Assembly (NCBI GenBank): GCA_021777055.1
Contig: JAIQZO010000020.1
Location: 1-64,000, forward strand
DNA length: 64,000 nucleotides
Source: Candidatus Anammoxibacter sp.
Lineage (GTDB): Bacteria; Planctomycetota; Brocadiia; Brocadiales; Anammoxibacteraceae
Reading direction: 5' to 3'
This document shows positions 38,357-46,861 of this stretch, piece by piece (within the stretch, counting starts at the first letter, position 1; each line of letters opens with the position of its first letter). The position numbers were made by a program, and so were the translations under genes. The notes under the pieces were generated by a model that worked only from the letters and a program-made list of their open reading frames with translations, did not search any database and was not told where the DNA came from.

Positions 38357-39415
38357 GTGCAAATAAGAAGTATTTACCTTTCAATAAAACCAACATTATC
38401 ATGCAACGCAAAGTGTGTTTATTGTGATACTTTGCAACCTTCCACTATTCTACCTATTGATCTGATGGAAACCCTTTTTGAAAAATTAGCTAGTTTTACG
38501 AAATCAAACAAGATTAAATATGTTACTATCAATTGGCACGGTGGAGAACCAATGCTAATGGGGCTCAAATTTTATGCAAATGTAATTGATTTGCAGAAAA
38601 AGTATATAAAAAATGTTGAATTAGTACACAAAATGCAATCGAATGTTACACTTTATAAAGGAAATCTGAGAAAAGTTTTAAAGAAGTTGTTGAATTCAAG
38701 AATAATTGGCACATCACTTGATCCATTTCACCCGACAAGATCCATTTTAAATGGTGAAAATTATTATATTAAATGTCTTGAAGGAATTTATTTGTTATTG
38801 AAGGATGGTTTCCAGGTAAGCGTGATTTATGTGGTTCATAAGAAATCGTTAAAAGTTGTAGAAAAGCTATATTATTTCTTTAAAAATATTAATATACATT
38901 ATGTTCGATTTTTACCATTGTTAGACATGACAGATCCACAATATATGATTACAGCTGAAGAATGGGGTGTATTTCTTAAAGAGCTTTATGATATCTGGGA
39001 AAATGACAATTTTAGTTATATTATTTCACCTCTTTTTGAATGGAAAAAAGCAATCTTAGAAAATGTCCCAGTTAGATCATGTGAGTCTGGTCCGATATCA
39101 AAATCTGGGTTACATCTTATTATGTCGCATGATGGCCTTTTGTATGCATGTGATAGATTTCAAATAAAAAGAACACATTGCATTGGTAATATTATGCAAA
39201 TGGATTTCGACGAAATTATAAATCACAAAGAAACATATTACGTATACAAAAAGAAACAGCTACTGCCAAAAGAATGTCAAATATGTAACTTCAGTAGGAT
39301 ATGTATGTCAGGATGCGCGGCGTTACATGATGACACAGGTAAAACAATGTGGTGCAATGGAATTAAAAACACTTTAATTCATTTGCATTCTAAGTTAACA
39401 AAATTTATGGATTAA
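38357..39415 (+). CDS. Radical SAM/SPASM-domain enzyme, copy 1
   Basis: This 352-residue enzyme starts at GTG 38357. The radical SAM cluster motif CNAKCVYC uses Cys16, Cys20 and Cys23, and INWHGGEP is the SAM-binding GGE motif. The C-terminal SPASM-type region has cysteines in CESGPISKSG, YACDRF, ECQICNFSRICMSGC and MWCNG for auxiliary Fe-S clusters. Enzymes of this design modify peptides or proteins: RiPP maturases, including those making aromatic-to-sidechain cyclophane links, and sulfatase maturases. Its stop overlaps the start of the next gene, so the two are translationally coupled. The likely substrate is the protein encoded at 44049-44963, or another that is not visible. Confidence 0.88.
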   Translation: MQIRSIYLSIKPTLSCNAKCVYCDTLQPSTILPIDLMETLFEKLASFTKSNKIKYVTINWHGGEPMLMGLKFYANVIDLQKKYIKNVELVHKMQSNVTLYKGNLRKVLKKLLNSRIIGTSLDPFHPTRSILNGENYYIKCLEGIYLLLKDGFQVSVIYVVHKKSLKVVEKLYYFFKNINIHYVRFLPLLDMTDPQYMITAEEWGVFLKELYDIWENDNFSYIISPLFEWKKAILENVPVRSCESGPISKSGLHLIMSHDGLLYACDRFQIKRTHCIGNIMQMDFDEIINHKETYYVYKKKQLLPKECQICNFSRICMSGCAALHDDTGKTMWCNGIKNTLIHLHSKLTKFMD

Positions 39416-40251
39416 TGATGGAGATCTTTCGCATGAAAATATATAACGTCCCTTTAACTTTAGTGGATTCATTAAAAACAAAAGAAATCATTGTAAGATC
39501 ACCTACACCTACCGACTTATTACACTATTTATCAGAAATACAATCTGATAATTTAATAGGTATTCAGTTGCTATCTGTTGAAAAGGATAATTCTATTCTT
39601 TCAGAAATAGAATTATCTATCCCTATAGAACTTAATATAGATGACCCAAGCTCTGAATACTCTAAACTTTATAACTATGTCGAATTGTCAAGACGAGTTG
39701 ATTTTAAAGTTTCTATAAAAGTTAAACCTGATTTCGAAAAAGCAGTAAAAGTAGCGCTCTCATTAGGTTATCAAGTAAAATTAGAAGTTGGACAACCAGA
39801 CGATACCCTTGTAAACAATCTTATTGAAATCTTTAAGCATTATCTCTCTAACCCAACGGTTACGTGCCCGGTTGAATTTTTCCATAGCGTACTAATAGCT
39901 TTTTTTCATAAACATTCAACAAACATTTGGGAAATTCAGGATGAAGATCCGTCATCAAATATCTATATAAAAGATAATGGTCAAAAGGCCTTATCAATGC
40001 GGTTAAATGAAATTATTTTAGAAGACAATGTCGACAACTTCCTAGACGAAAGAAGATTACAGCTTCTAATTGAGCAGGGAGAATGCGCAACATGTAGATT
40101 TTTCACCTACTGCATTGGATATTTTAAGATTCCAGACAATAGTTACAGGTGTAACAAAATTCTCGAACTTTTTGACATCATAAAAACGGCAGCAGATCAA
40201 TTAAGATTAGATTTGCAAGAAACTAATAAACATGATGGTGCCCACGAATAA
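39415..40251 (+). CDS. SPASM-like partner protein without a radical SAM motif
   Basis: This 278-residue protein is encoded in a TAATG overlap with the preceding radical SAM gene; a second ATG at 39418 is also possible. It lacks CxxxCxxC, so it cannot be a radical SAM enzyme. Near residues 228-250 it has ECATCRFFTYCIGYF followed by YRCN, a four-cysteine arrangement like the auxiliary-cluster end of SPASM enzymes. The first 200 residues are alternating helix and strand (SIPIELNID, VKLEVGQPDD) and could be the remnant of a TIM-barrel. I infer a substrate-binding or regulatory partner of the upstream enzyme. I do not recognise a named family. Confidence 0.7.
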   Translation: MMEIFRMKIYNVPLTLVDSLKTKEIIVRSPTPTDLLHYLSEIQSDNLIGIQLLSVEKDNSILSEIELSIPIELNIDDPSSEYSKLYNYVELSRRVDFKVSIKVKPDFEKAVKVALSLGYQVKLEVGQPDDTLVNNLIEIFKHYLSNPTVTCPVEFFHSVLIAFFHKHSTNIWEIQDEDPSSNIYIKDNGQKALSMRLNEIILEDNVDNFLDERRLQLLIEQGECATCRFFTYCIGYFKIPDNSYRCNKILELFDIIKTAADQLRLDLQETNKHDGAHE

Positions 40252-40508
40252 TTTATGAATTAATTTCCGATCGTAATGAATAGCAATGAAGACAAAAAAT
40301 TTGTCTCTAAATCAAGGCTAATTACCAATTAATGTTAATGCTAATTTTAATCATTATAATCCTTTAACAAGTATAACATAATAATTGGAGCCCGGCTTTT
40401 TATGCTTTCTAGGAGATCGGCAGCTTAACTATTACATTTTAGTTGCGGTTTTTTCATTTATCTTTAATTTAGCCTATAAATATTTTATCAACTGGATTAG
40501 GTTTTTAC

Positions 40509-42224
40509 ATGAAAATGTTGCTAATAGGCATGCCTGCTTGGAACATTAACTATCCATGGCACTCTTTAGGATATGTCGGCGGAATTATAAAGAATGCAGG
40601 GTGGCATTGCAGAATTGAAGATTTAAACATCAAAATTTTCAGGAAAGCATCAAAAGAGGATCAACGATATTGGTTCATGGAAAATACAGATCTTTGGCAA
40701 GACGAACAATTTGTTAATATACTGTTTAAGAAATATAAGTCTGAAATAAAAACATTTCTAAATTTAGATGGCAATTTTGATTATGATATTATTGCATTTA
40801 CAGTTAACAAGAAAACAAGGTATCTCACTTTAAAAACATCAAGTCTCTTAAAATCGTTATATCCGCAAAAACTTATTTTATTTGGAGGTCCTGACTGTTT
40901 TCCATCTGAGCACAACCGTCAATTTTTCTGTGCAGACGGATCACCCAATATTATTTGTCAGGGTGAAGCAGAAATTGCACTCCCAAACTTTCTTAATAAA
41001 TTTAAAACTACTGGAGATTATAGGTGCTCGACAAAGGGTTTTATATATGCAGACAGTGGCATTATAATTGACAATGGCGAACCTGATATTCCAAGTCTTG
41101 AGAATGAATATATATCGCCCGATTGGAGTCAAATTGATTTTGCTTCATATATTAAACCTGGCGATTTCCCAACATTTTTTAGCAGAGGATGTACTAACAG
41201 GTGTGTATTTTGCCGCGATAGTCCAAATTTCAAAAGATACAGAACCAGAAAAGCTACAGACGTCTTCCACGAGATAAAAGAAAGTATTAAGTATACATCG
41301 GAATATTCTAGATGCCCTACTGTCATCTTTTCAGACTCTCTACTAAATGGAAAGACAAAACAATTAGAAAAGCTGTGTGACCTAATTATAGAATCTAGAA
41401 TTAAAATAAATTGGCAAGGTCAGGCTAAGTTTAATTCAGAGATGACTTATGCGCTTTTAGAGAAAATGGCGAATTCTGGCTGTAATGGTATATGGTGGGG
41501 GCTTGAAAGCGCAAGCCAAAATGTAATAAATTTAATGGGAAAGAATTTTGATATAGAAATAGCCAAAAGAGTTATCATTGATGCTAATAAATTAGGAATT
41601 ATGAACAAAATAATGATTATCGTTGGATTTCCAGGTGAGACTTTTATGGATTTCCTTAAGACACTCTTATTTGTTATAAATTTTTATCAATACTCTACCT
41701 TTTGCGAACCTGAACCATGCCATATCCCCTCCAACAGCCATTTACATTATTACCCGCAAGAATTTGGTATCAGAAATAAAGACATGTACAGATGGACAAC
41801 AGATGACGGCCGAAATAATAACGAAATCAGGAAATTACGAGCATTCATACTTAAGAGCATTATTAACAATGATCCGTCAATATTAAATGATGTTTCAACC
41901 CGTTTCAGCATTAACAATATAAATTTAAATCACTTGTCTGTCGCTTCGGAAACTGCCGGACTAATTTATGAACTCTGGAAAACTGCGGGTATAGAAAGTA
42001 AAATGGGGGAAATCTTGACGCAATGGGATGGAGAAACACTTAATAATAATCTTAATAGTGGTATAAAAAGCAAAGAATTAACTTATTGGCACCCTTACAA
42101 TATACCTAAAGAAATAAACTTAATAAATTGGTTTTGTAAAAACAAAAACACTATTAATAGCCGGACGTTAATTGTTAACTGCTTGTTTGCGGCCGTTAAA
42201 TTATTAAAAAGGTCAGTTAACTGA
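40509..42224 (+). CDS. B12-binding radical SAM enzyme, copy 1
   Basis: In this 571-residue protein, residues 1-165 form a cobalamin-binding-type domain (HSLGYVGGIIKNAG, then LFGGPDCFPSE and ICQGEAEIALPNFL). The DxHxxG motif of His-on B12 binding is absent, as in most radical SAM methylases. The radical SAM motif CTNRCVFC uses Cys228, Cys232 and Cys235, followed by SGCNGIWWGLESASQNVINLMGK, typical of the class. Known members methylate unactivated carbons or do other radical chemistry. A C-terminal domain of about 150 residues with WHPYNIP is shared with the protein at 45088-46797. It lies 257 bp after the partner gene. The substrate is unknown. Confidence 0.87.
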   Translation: MKMLLIGMPAWNINYPWHSLGYVGGIIKNAGWHCRIEDLNIKIFRKASKEDQRYWFMENTDLWQDEQFVNILFKKYKSEIKTFLNLDGNFDYDIIAFTVNKKTRYLTLKTSSLLKSLYPQKLILFGGPDCFPSEHNRQFFCADGSPNIICQGEAEIALPNFLNKFKTTGDYRCSTKGFIYADSGIIIDNGEPDIPSLENEYISPDWSQIDFASYIKPGDFPTFFSRGCTNRCVFCRDSPNFKRYRTRKATDVFHEIKESIKYTSEYSRCPTVIFSDSLLNGKTKQLEKLCDLIIESRIKINWQGQAKFNSEMTYALLEKMANSGCNGIWWGLESASQNVINLMGKNFDIEIAKRVIIDANKLGIMNKIMIIVGFPGETFMDFLKTLLFVINFYQYSTFCEPEPCHIPSNSHLHYYPQEFGIRNKDMYRWTTDDGRNNNEIRKLRAFILKSIINNDPSILNDVSTRFSINNINLNHLSVASETAGLIYELWKTAGIESKMGEILTQWDGETLNNNLNSGIKSKELTYWHPYNIPKEINLINWFCKNKNTINSRTLIVNCLFAAVKLLKRSVN

Positions 42225-42408
42225 AAATGGCGGCCTAGCGGAGCATTACTTTGAAAAAATTTAAACTATCTATTAAACCCAAAAACAATCGCAAACAAAA
42301 GTTTCTCAAAATGAATGTCTTAGTTATAGATCGATATCAAGGGTTATTGTTGCACTAAAAGCCCCATATTATATACTTTCTAACGAAACAAAGACCATAT
42401 ATGGTCAT

Positions 42409-43572
42409 TTATTTATTCTGGGCGTCTTCTTTGTTATTGAATGTGCTCTCGGCAAATTTAAGGGCAATTTTCTTAGTGTAATCAAACATCATTTTGTATG
42501 ATTCGCAATACGGATCCTTTTTTTGCGAGCTTTTATACGCACTGTATGCCCGAACATGGCATCCTCCATGACAAATAGCAAGATAATCACAATCAACACA
42601 ATCGTCATTTTCGATTATTTGAGCAGGACGCTGTTTGAAACGATCACGAATGTTACTTTTCATGATTTCTGACAAATCATTGGATTCCAATATATTACCA
42701 TATCGAAATTCAGGATAACTTGTAACCCAGCAGGCACATTGGGATACATTTCCTTTTGGATCTATACTAAGTATATGTTTGGAACAATCATGCTGCCATA
42801 TACAAGGCAGATTATTATCTTTTTTATACGAAAAATAATCAATCATTTGCTTAAATGGACTCAAATGAACATCGTCATTTTCACTATTTTTCACCCAAAT
42901 ATCAAGTAATTCCGCATAAAAAGATCCAAATAAATTGTTCTCTTCTAATAATCCCAGATGCCCCATTACGTTGGAGGAATTACCGGGAATTAAAGTATTA
43001 ATTTGAATATTTTTTAACCCTATTTTGTTCACAAAGTATGAATAAAATGCAGATGCACCAATCTTAAAAGTTTCAATGTTTGGAATTGCAATCACACTAA
43101 CATCAATATCATTTGACATGGCTTCATTAAACTTTTTCTCCCATATCTTGTTAAAACATCCCGGGCTTCCGTTTCGTGTCTTTCTAAATAAATTTGGAAA
43201 GTCCAACGACGAGCCTATTTGGTTATCAAACATCTCGTATATTACTTCATTCCATTTTTTATTATATCCTAATAGATTAGTTTGTAGATGGTTATCAACA
43301 AACAATTTCCGCTTGTTGCAGAATTTATTAATGATATCAAATGCTCTCATATACCATCCAGGATCTATAGTAAACGCTTCACCACCATGCCAATTAATTG
43401 TTAACTGAAACACACCTTGATCAATAATATAATCACCAACTTTCTCCAGTATCATTTCGAATTGATCTAAAGACATTATTGTGGCGTCATCTTTAACTTC
43501 ATAACAGTATTTGCAATCAGCATTACAATTTAGAGTAGGGATGAGTACTAATGATAAGTGTTTTGCTATCAA
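42409..43572 (-). CDS. Radical SAM/SPASM-domain enzyme, copy 2
   Basis: This 387-residue enzyme starts at TTG 43572 with AGGAG nine bases upstream. The cluster motif CNADCKYC uses Cys16, Cys20 and Cys23, the same positions as in the other two copies, and INWHGGEAF is the GGE motif. The C-terminal SPASM region has CACW, CVDCDYLAICHGGC and PYCESYK. It is most like the enzyme at 46862-48061 (shared HLQTNL, SSLDFPN, CWVTSYPEFR and GNILES). It is downstream of the precursor-like gene on the same strand, across 476 bp, and convergent with the B12 enzyme at 40509. The predicted role is post-translational modification of a peptide or protein. Confidence 0.88.
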   Translation of the reverse strand: MIAKHLSLVLIPTLNCNADCKYCYEVKDDATIMSLDQFEMILEKVGDYIIDQGVFQLTINWHGGEAFTIDPGWYMRAFDIINKFCNKRKLFVDNHLQTNLLGYNKKWNEVIYEMFDNQIGSSLDFPNLFRKTRNGSPGCFNKIWEKKFNEAMSNDIDVSVIAIPNIETFKIGASAFYSYFVNKIGLKNIQINTLIPGNSSNVMGHLGLLEENNLFGSFYAELLDIWVKNSENDDVHLSPFKQMIDYFSYKKDNNLPCIWQHDCSKHILSIDPKGNVSQCACWVTSYPEFRYGNILESNDLSEIMKSNIRDRFKQRPAQIIENDDCVDCDYLAICHGGCHVRAYSAYKSSQKKDPYCESYKMMFDYTKKIALKFAESTFNNKEDAQNK

Positions 43573-44048
43573 TTCTGATTACTCCTTTGCCTGTACATGT
43601 ATAACTCAATTTTGAGCCATTTATAGACGCATCCCTCTTTGAGCGCATTTATATATCGTAAAACTATCCATGAGACATCTTATAAACTTATTTTTTATAA
43701 CTGTGGCCCCAGGATTATTTAAAATAATTCACAGATTTTATATAAAAGACGATTTTCTAAGTTCAATACTAATTTTAATTAAACCAAAGCCCAATCGGAT
43801 AATACATTTACCTCTCTTAAATTAAAAAGCGAAAGAGACTAAATGATAGTTAATACTCCTGGTTTATAGCATCTTGACCCTAAAGCACCGATGTTGCAAA
43901 CACAAATAGAAATTCAACTAAAAAGTATCGGCACCTCAAGCAAACAATCCAGAGTCTTATTTGTGTCAATAGAATTTATATCTTGATAATTAAACCTATT
44001 CTATTTTCTTTCCGTAATAATTTCTTAAGTAAATTTTATAAAGTGATT
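43573..44048. other. Intergenic space between the precursor-like gene and radical SAM copy 2
   Basis: No gene or convincing terminator was seen. Its length suggests that radical SAM copy 2 may have its own promoter. Confidence 0.35.
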
Positions 44049-44963
44049 TTAACCAAAAAGATCAATTTCAGTACTTGACGTTTTCTTAAAGGTATAGATT
44101 TTAGCATTTTTAGAATCAGCGTCTTTAGATATATATGTGTTTAAATTATATTCTTTAGTTTGATAACCATTGTATGTGCTAGAATCAAAAGATATAAAAA
44201 ATTTAGGAGCCCAAGTAGTCCTTCTATCATACTTCCAATAATAACGCCAAGCTTTTCCATTTTTTAAATGTTTTTTCTTCCACTTCCCCTCCCCCCAACG
44301 AGTGTTCATTAAAATATCAAGATTTGTTTTGTTCTTAACAACAACAATAGCATATACGTAATCTTTTTTTGGTTTTGGTTTTGGTTTTACTGGATAGTCG
44401 CTATAAGGGTCTTTAAAACAACTGTCAGCATAGTCATTATAATTATTATGATTGTTGCTCCACTTAATATTATTTCCCCATTTGTTTCCCCACTTCCAGG
44501 CAAACTCTGCTTGCGCTTTGTTAGAGAAAGTGGCAAAGGCACCACCACCCAATATTGTAGCAACAACGACTTTCGAGTATTTTCCAAGACTCGTCAAAAA
44601 ATCACGTCGATTTTGTATTTGAGCAAGGCCTAGATATGATGTGGCTAACTTGATAATCCTATATTTATCATGTTCCTCTTTATTCAATTCTATAGCTAAC
44701 TCATTGTTTACATCATCAATCAATTCCTTATTAATAAATACTCCTTCATCATTAAACATTGCAATAGTCCACATTTTAGGAGTATCTGTGTTAACGTCTA
44801 CAATTAAAACAGTACGTTTATGCTCATTTGGTTCGGCCTTAAAGTTGTTAATCTTTTTCTGTTTACGGAGGTCATCAATTTCTGACACCATATCGAGGCT
44901 CCACTCTTGTATTTCTTCATCGTTGTTGACATGTTCATAATTTTCGTGTTTATCATCCACCAC
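44049..44963 (-). CDS. Putative RiPP-like precursor: leader, Tat segment, aromatic-x-Asn/Asp core and C-terminal domain
   Basis: This 304-residue protein starts at GTG 44963 behind a strong AGGAGG site. Residues 1-117 are an acidic, cytoplasmic-type leader. Residues 118-151 look like a Tat signal placed inside the protein: NRRDFL, then a hydrophobic run and a likely cleavage site AQA-E at 150-153. Residues 158-189 carry seven tripeptides aromatic-x-Asn/Asp (WGN, WGN, WSN, YND, YAD, FKD, YSD). Then come a KPKPKPKK linker and a C-terminal domain of about 105 residues that resembles the small secreted protein at 36340. Such tripeptides are the crosslinking sites of radical SAM three-residue cyclophane enzymes. 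Radical SAM genes on both sides support a modified, exported product. The function is inferred. Confidence 0.7.
   Translation of the reverse strand: MVDDKHENYEHVNNDEEIQEWSLDMVSEIDDLRKQKKINNFKAEPNEHKRTVLIVDVNTDTPKMWTIAMFNDEGVFINKELIDDVNNELAIELNKEEHDKYRIIKLATSYLGLAQIQNRRDFLTSLGKYSKVVVATILGGGAFATFSNKAQAEFAWKWGNKWGNNIKWSNNHNNYNDYADSCFKDPYSDYPVKPKPKPKKDYVYAIVVVKNKTNLDILMNTRWGEGKWKKKHLKNGKAWRYYWKYDRRTTWAPKFFISFDSSTYNGYQTKEYNLNTYISKDADSKNAKIYTFKKTSSTEIDLFG
44394..44507 (-). other. Candidate modified core segment of the precursor
   Basis: This stretch encodes residues 153-190, rich in Trp, Asn, Tyr and Asp. It lies just after the predicted Tat cleavage site. Tripeptides begin at W158, W162, W168, Y175, Y178, F183 and Y187, each ending in Asn or Asp. 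One Cys (182) is present. Confidence 0.6.
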
Positions 44964-45087
44964 ATTACACCTCCTAACCTTTTAGGCAAAAGAATACTCT
45001 TAAAGAATAAAACATTAACTCGGGTATTTTATTATTTAAACAATAAAAGTCAAAATAATAAATTTGCAATTACAAAACAGATATTAA

Positions 45088-46797
45088 CTAGTAAATCATT
45101 TTTAGTGATTCGAAAATACAATTCCAGATTATTGAACGTTTTTGGTAAGAATTTTTGTCATTTAGAAACCAATTCTCTAATGAAATATCTAGTGGAATAT
45201 TTTTAGGATGCCAGTAATCTAGCTGATTTATGTTTTTATTGTAATTTGACAAAACTTTCCCTTCCCATCCAGCAAGAAGGCATGCCATTTTTGTCGCAAT
45301 TCCATTTACTTTCCACAGTTCATAAAGTAATGAAGCTATCTCAGACGCCACTGTAATATTATTGAAATCAATTTCTTTTAGAGTACTTGATTCTACCATG
45401 CCTTGAATAGTTAACCCAGGATTGGAGATAACGTTTCTCATGACACATCTTCTAAACCGTCTGGTATTCAAATTGTTCCTCTTATCACTGGAGTACCATG
45501 AAGTTGGGGATCTCATAGTTTTTTCAACGCCCCAATTATGTAGATCATTGTATAAAGGAGTATTACGAAGGATGTCTAACGTCTCTGGTAAAGCAAAATC
45601 AACAAAGTGTCTATGCCTCAATATAAACAATAAGGTATTTACAAAATCTGAAATCCGTTCTCCTGGAAATCCCACAATCAATAGCAGACTTGATTCTATT
45701 CCTACTGTACGGGCGTCTAAAAGAATTTGATTTACTATTTTATGATTATACCCCTTACGCATCAAGCTGAGAACGTTATCACTTGCGCTTTCAAATCCCC
45801 AACTTAAAGCACTACATCCTGAGGCTTTCAGCTTCTTCAAAAACAAGAAAGTCATTTCAGGTGCAAACCTTGCCTGAGCTTGCCATTCTATGTCAACTTT
45901 AGAATCAATAATTAAATCGCATAATCTTGAAAATTTGTTGATATCTCCATTTATCAATGAATCTGAAAAACGAATTGTTGGTCGTTTTCCATATTTTGGT
46001 ATAATTGTTAATGCCTTTTTTATCTCTAAAATAACTTTTTCAGGCTTTCTGACTCTATGTCTCTTAAAATTAATGCTTTCGCTACAAAAAACACATCTAT
46101 TTGTACACCCCCGACTTAAAAAAGTAGCAAAATCACCAGGTTTTTTGTAAAGGCTAAATCTAAATTGGTCCCATGCTGGAGCTGAAAAAAAATCCTCCAG
46201 TTCCGGAAGTTCTGGTTCTCCGTTATTTTTTATAGATCCATTGTAACTGTATGCAAATCCTTTAACAAAAGTTCTAAAATGGCCATAAGTACTTAAATGT
46301 CTTAGAAATTTTGGGAGTGCAACTTCAGCCTCGCCCTGACAAATAATATCAGGAGCACCAACATCTTCAAAAAATTTTAAACTATATTCAGAAGGAAAAC
46401 AGTCAACACCACCAAAAAGTATAGGCGTTTTTTGTTTCAAAGATCTTATATAACAAGAAGTAAACAATGAAAAGTACCTGTTAGACATATTAACTGTAAA
46501 AGCAATCAGATCATAATTGTTATCCTTAATCAGTTTAGATAAATGTTGCACTACGACTATTCTGTATTTCTCAAATAAAGAAAATACACTTTCTTTATTG
46601 GCCCAAAACAATAGATTCTCTTCCTGCCATAGTTCTTTATCAAGAGAAGATGCAGATCTATATATTTCAATGTTTAAATCTACTACTTTGCAGGATGCAC
46701 CTGTATTTCTAATAATTCCCCCTACATGTGCTAAAGCATGACTAGGAAATTCAATGCTCCAGCTTGGCATACATAACAGTAATACATTAACGCTCAT
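45088..46797 (-). CDS. B12-binding radical SAM enzyme, copy 2
   Basis: This 569-residue protein is a paralogue of the enzyme at 40509-42224 along its full length. The N-terminal cobalamin-type domain has HALAHVGGIIRNTG, LFGGVDCFPSE and CQGEAEVALPKFL. The radical SAM motif CTNRCVFC uses Cys231, Cys235 and Cys238, followed by SGCSALSWGFESASDNVLSL. The C terminus keeps YWHPKNIP. It sits between radical SAM/SPASM copy 3 (64-bp gap) and the precursor-like gene (124-bp gap) on the same strand, so all three are probably one operon. Methylation or another radical modification of the precursor is the simplest proposal, but no substrate is proven. Confidence 0.87.
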   Translation of the reverse strand: MSVNVLLLCMPSWSIEFPSHALAHVGGIIRNTGASCKVVDLNIEIYRSASSLDKELWQEENLLFWANKESVFSLFEKYRIVVVQHLSKLIKDNNYDLIAFTVNMSNRYFSLFTSCYIRSLKQKTPILFGGVDCFPSEYSLKFFEDVGAPDIICQGEAEVALPKFLRHLSTYGHFRTFVKGFAYSYNGSIKNNGEPELPELEDFFSAPAWDQFRFSLYKKPGDFATFLSRGCTNRCVFCSESINFKRHRVRKPEKVILEIKKALTIIPKYGKRPTIRFSDSLINGDINKFSRLCDLIIDSKVDIEWQAQARFAPEMTFLFLKKLKASGCSALSWGFESASDNVLSLMRKGYNHKIVNQILLDARTVGIESSLLLIVGFPGERISDFVNTLLFILRHRHFVDFALPETLDILRNTPLYNDLHNWGVEKTMRSPTSWYSSDKRNNLNTRRFRRCVMRNVISNPGLTIQGMVESSTLKEIDFNNITVASEIASLLYELWKVNGIATKMACLLAGWEGKVLSNYNKNINQLDYWHPKNIPLDISLENWFLNDKNSYQKRSIIWNCIFESLKMIY

Positions 46798-46861
46798 TTT
46801 TTATAATCTCGTAATAGGTCCTAATTTCATAGCATACTTAAATAGCTTACTATAAAACAAC

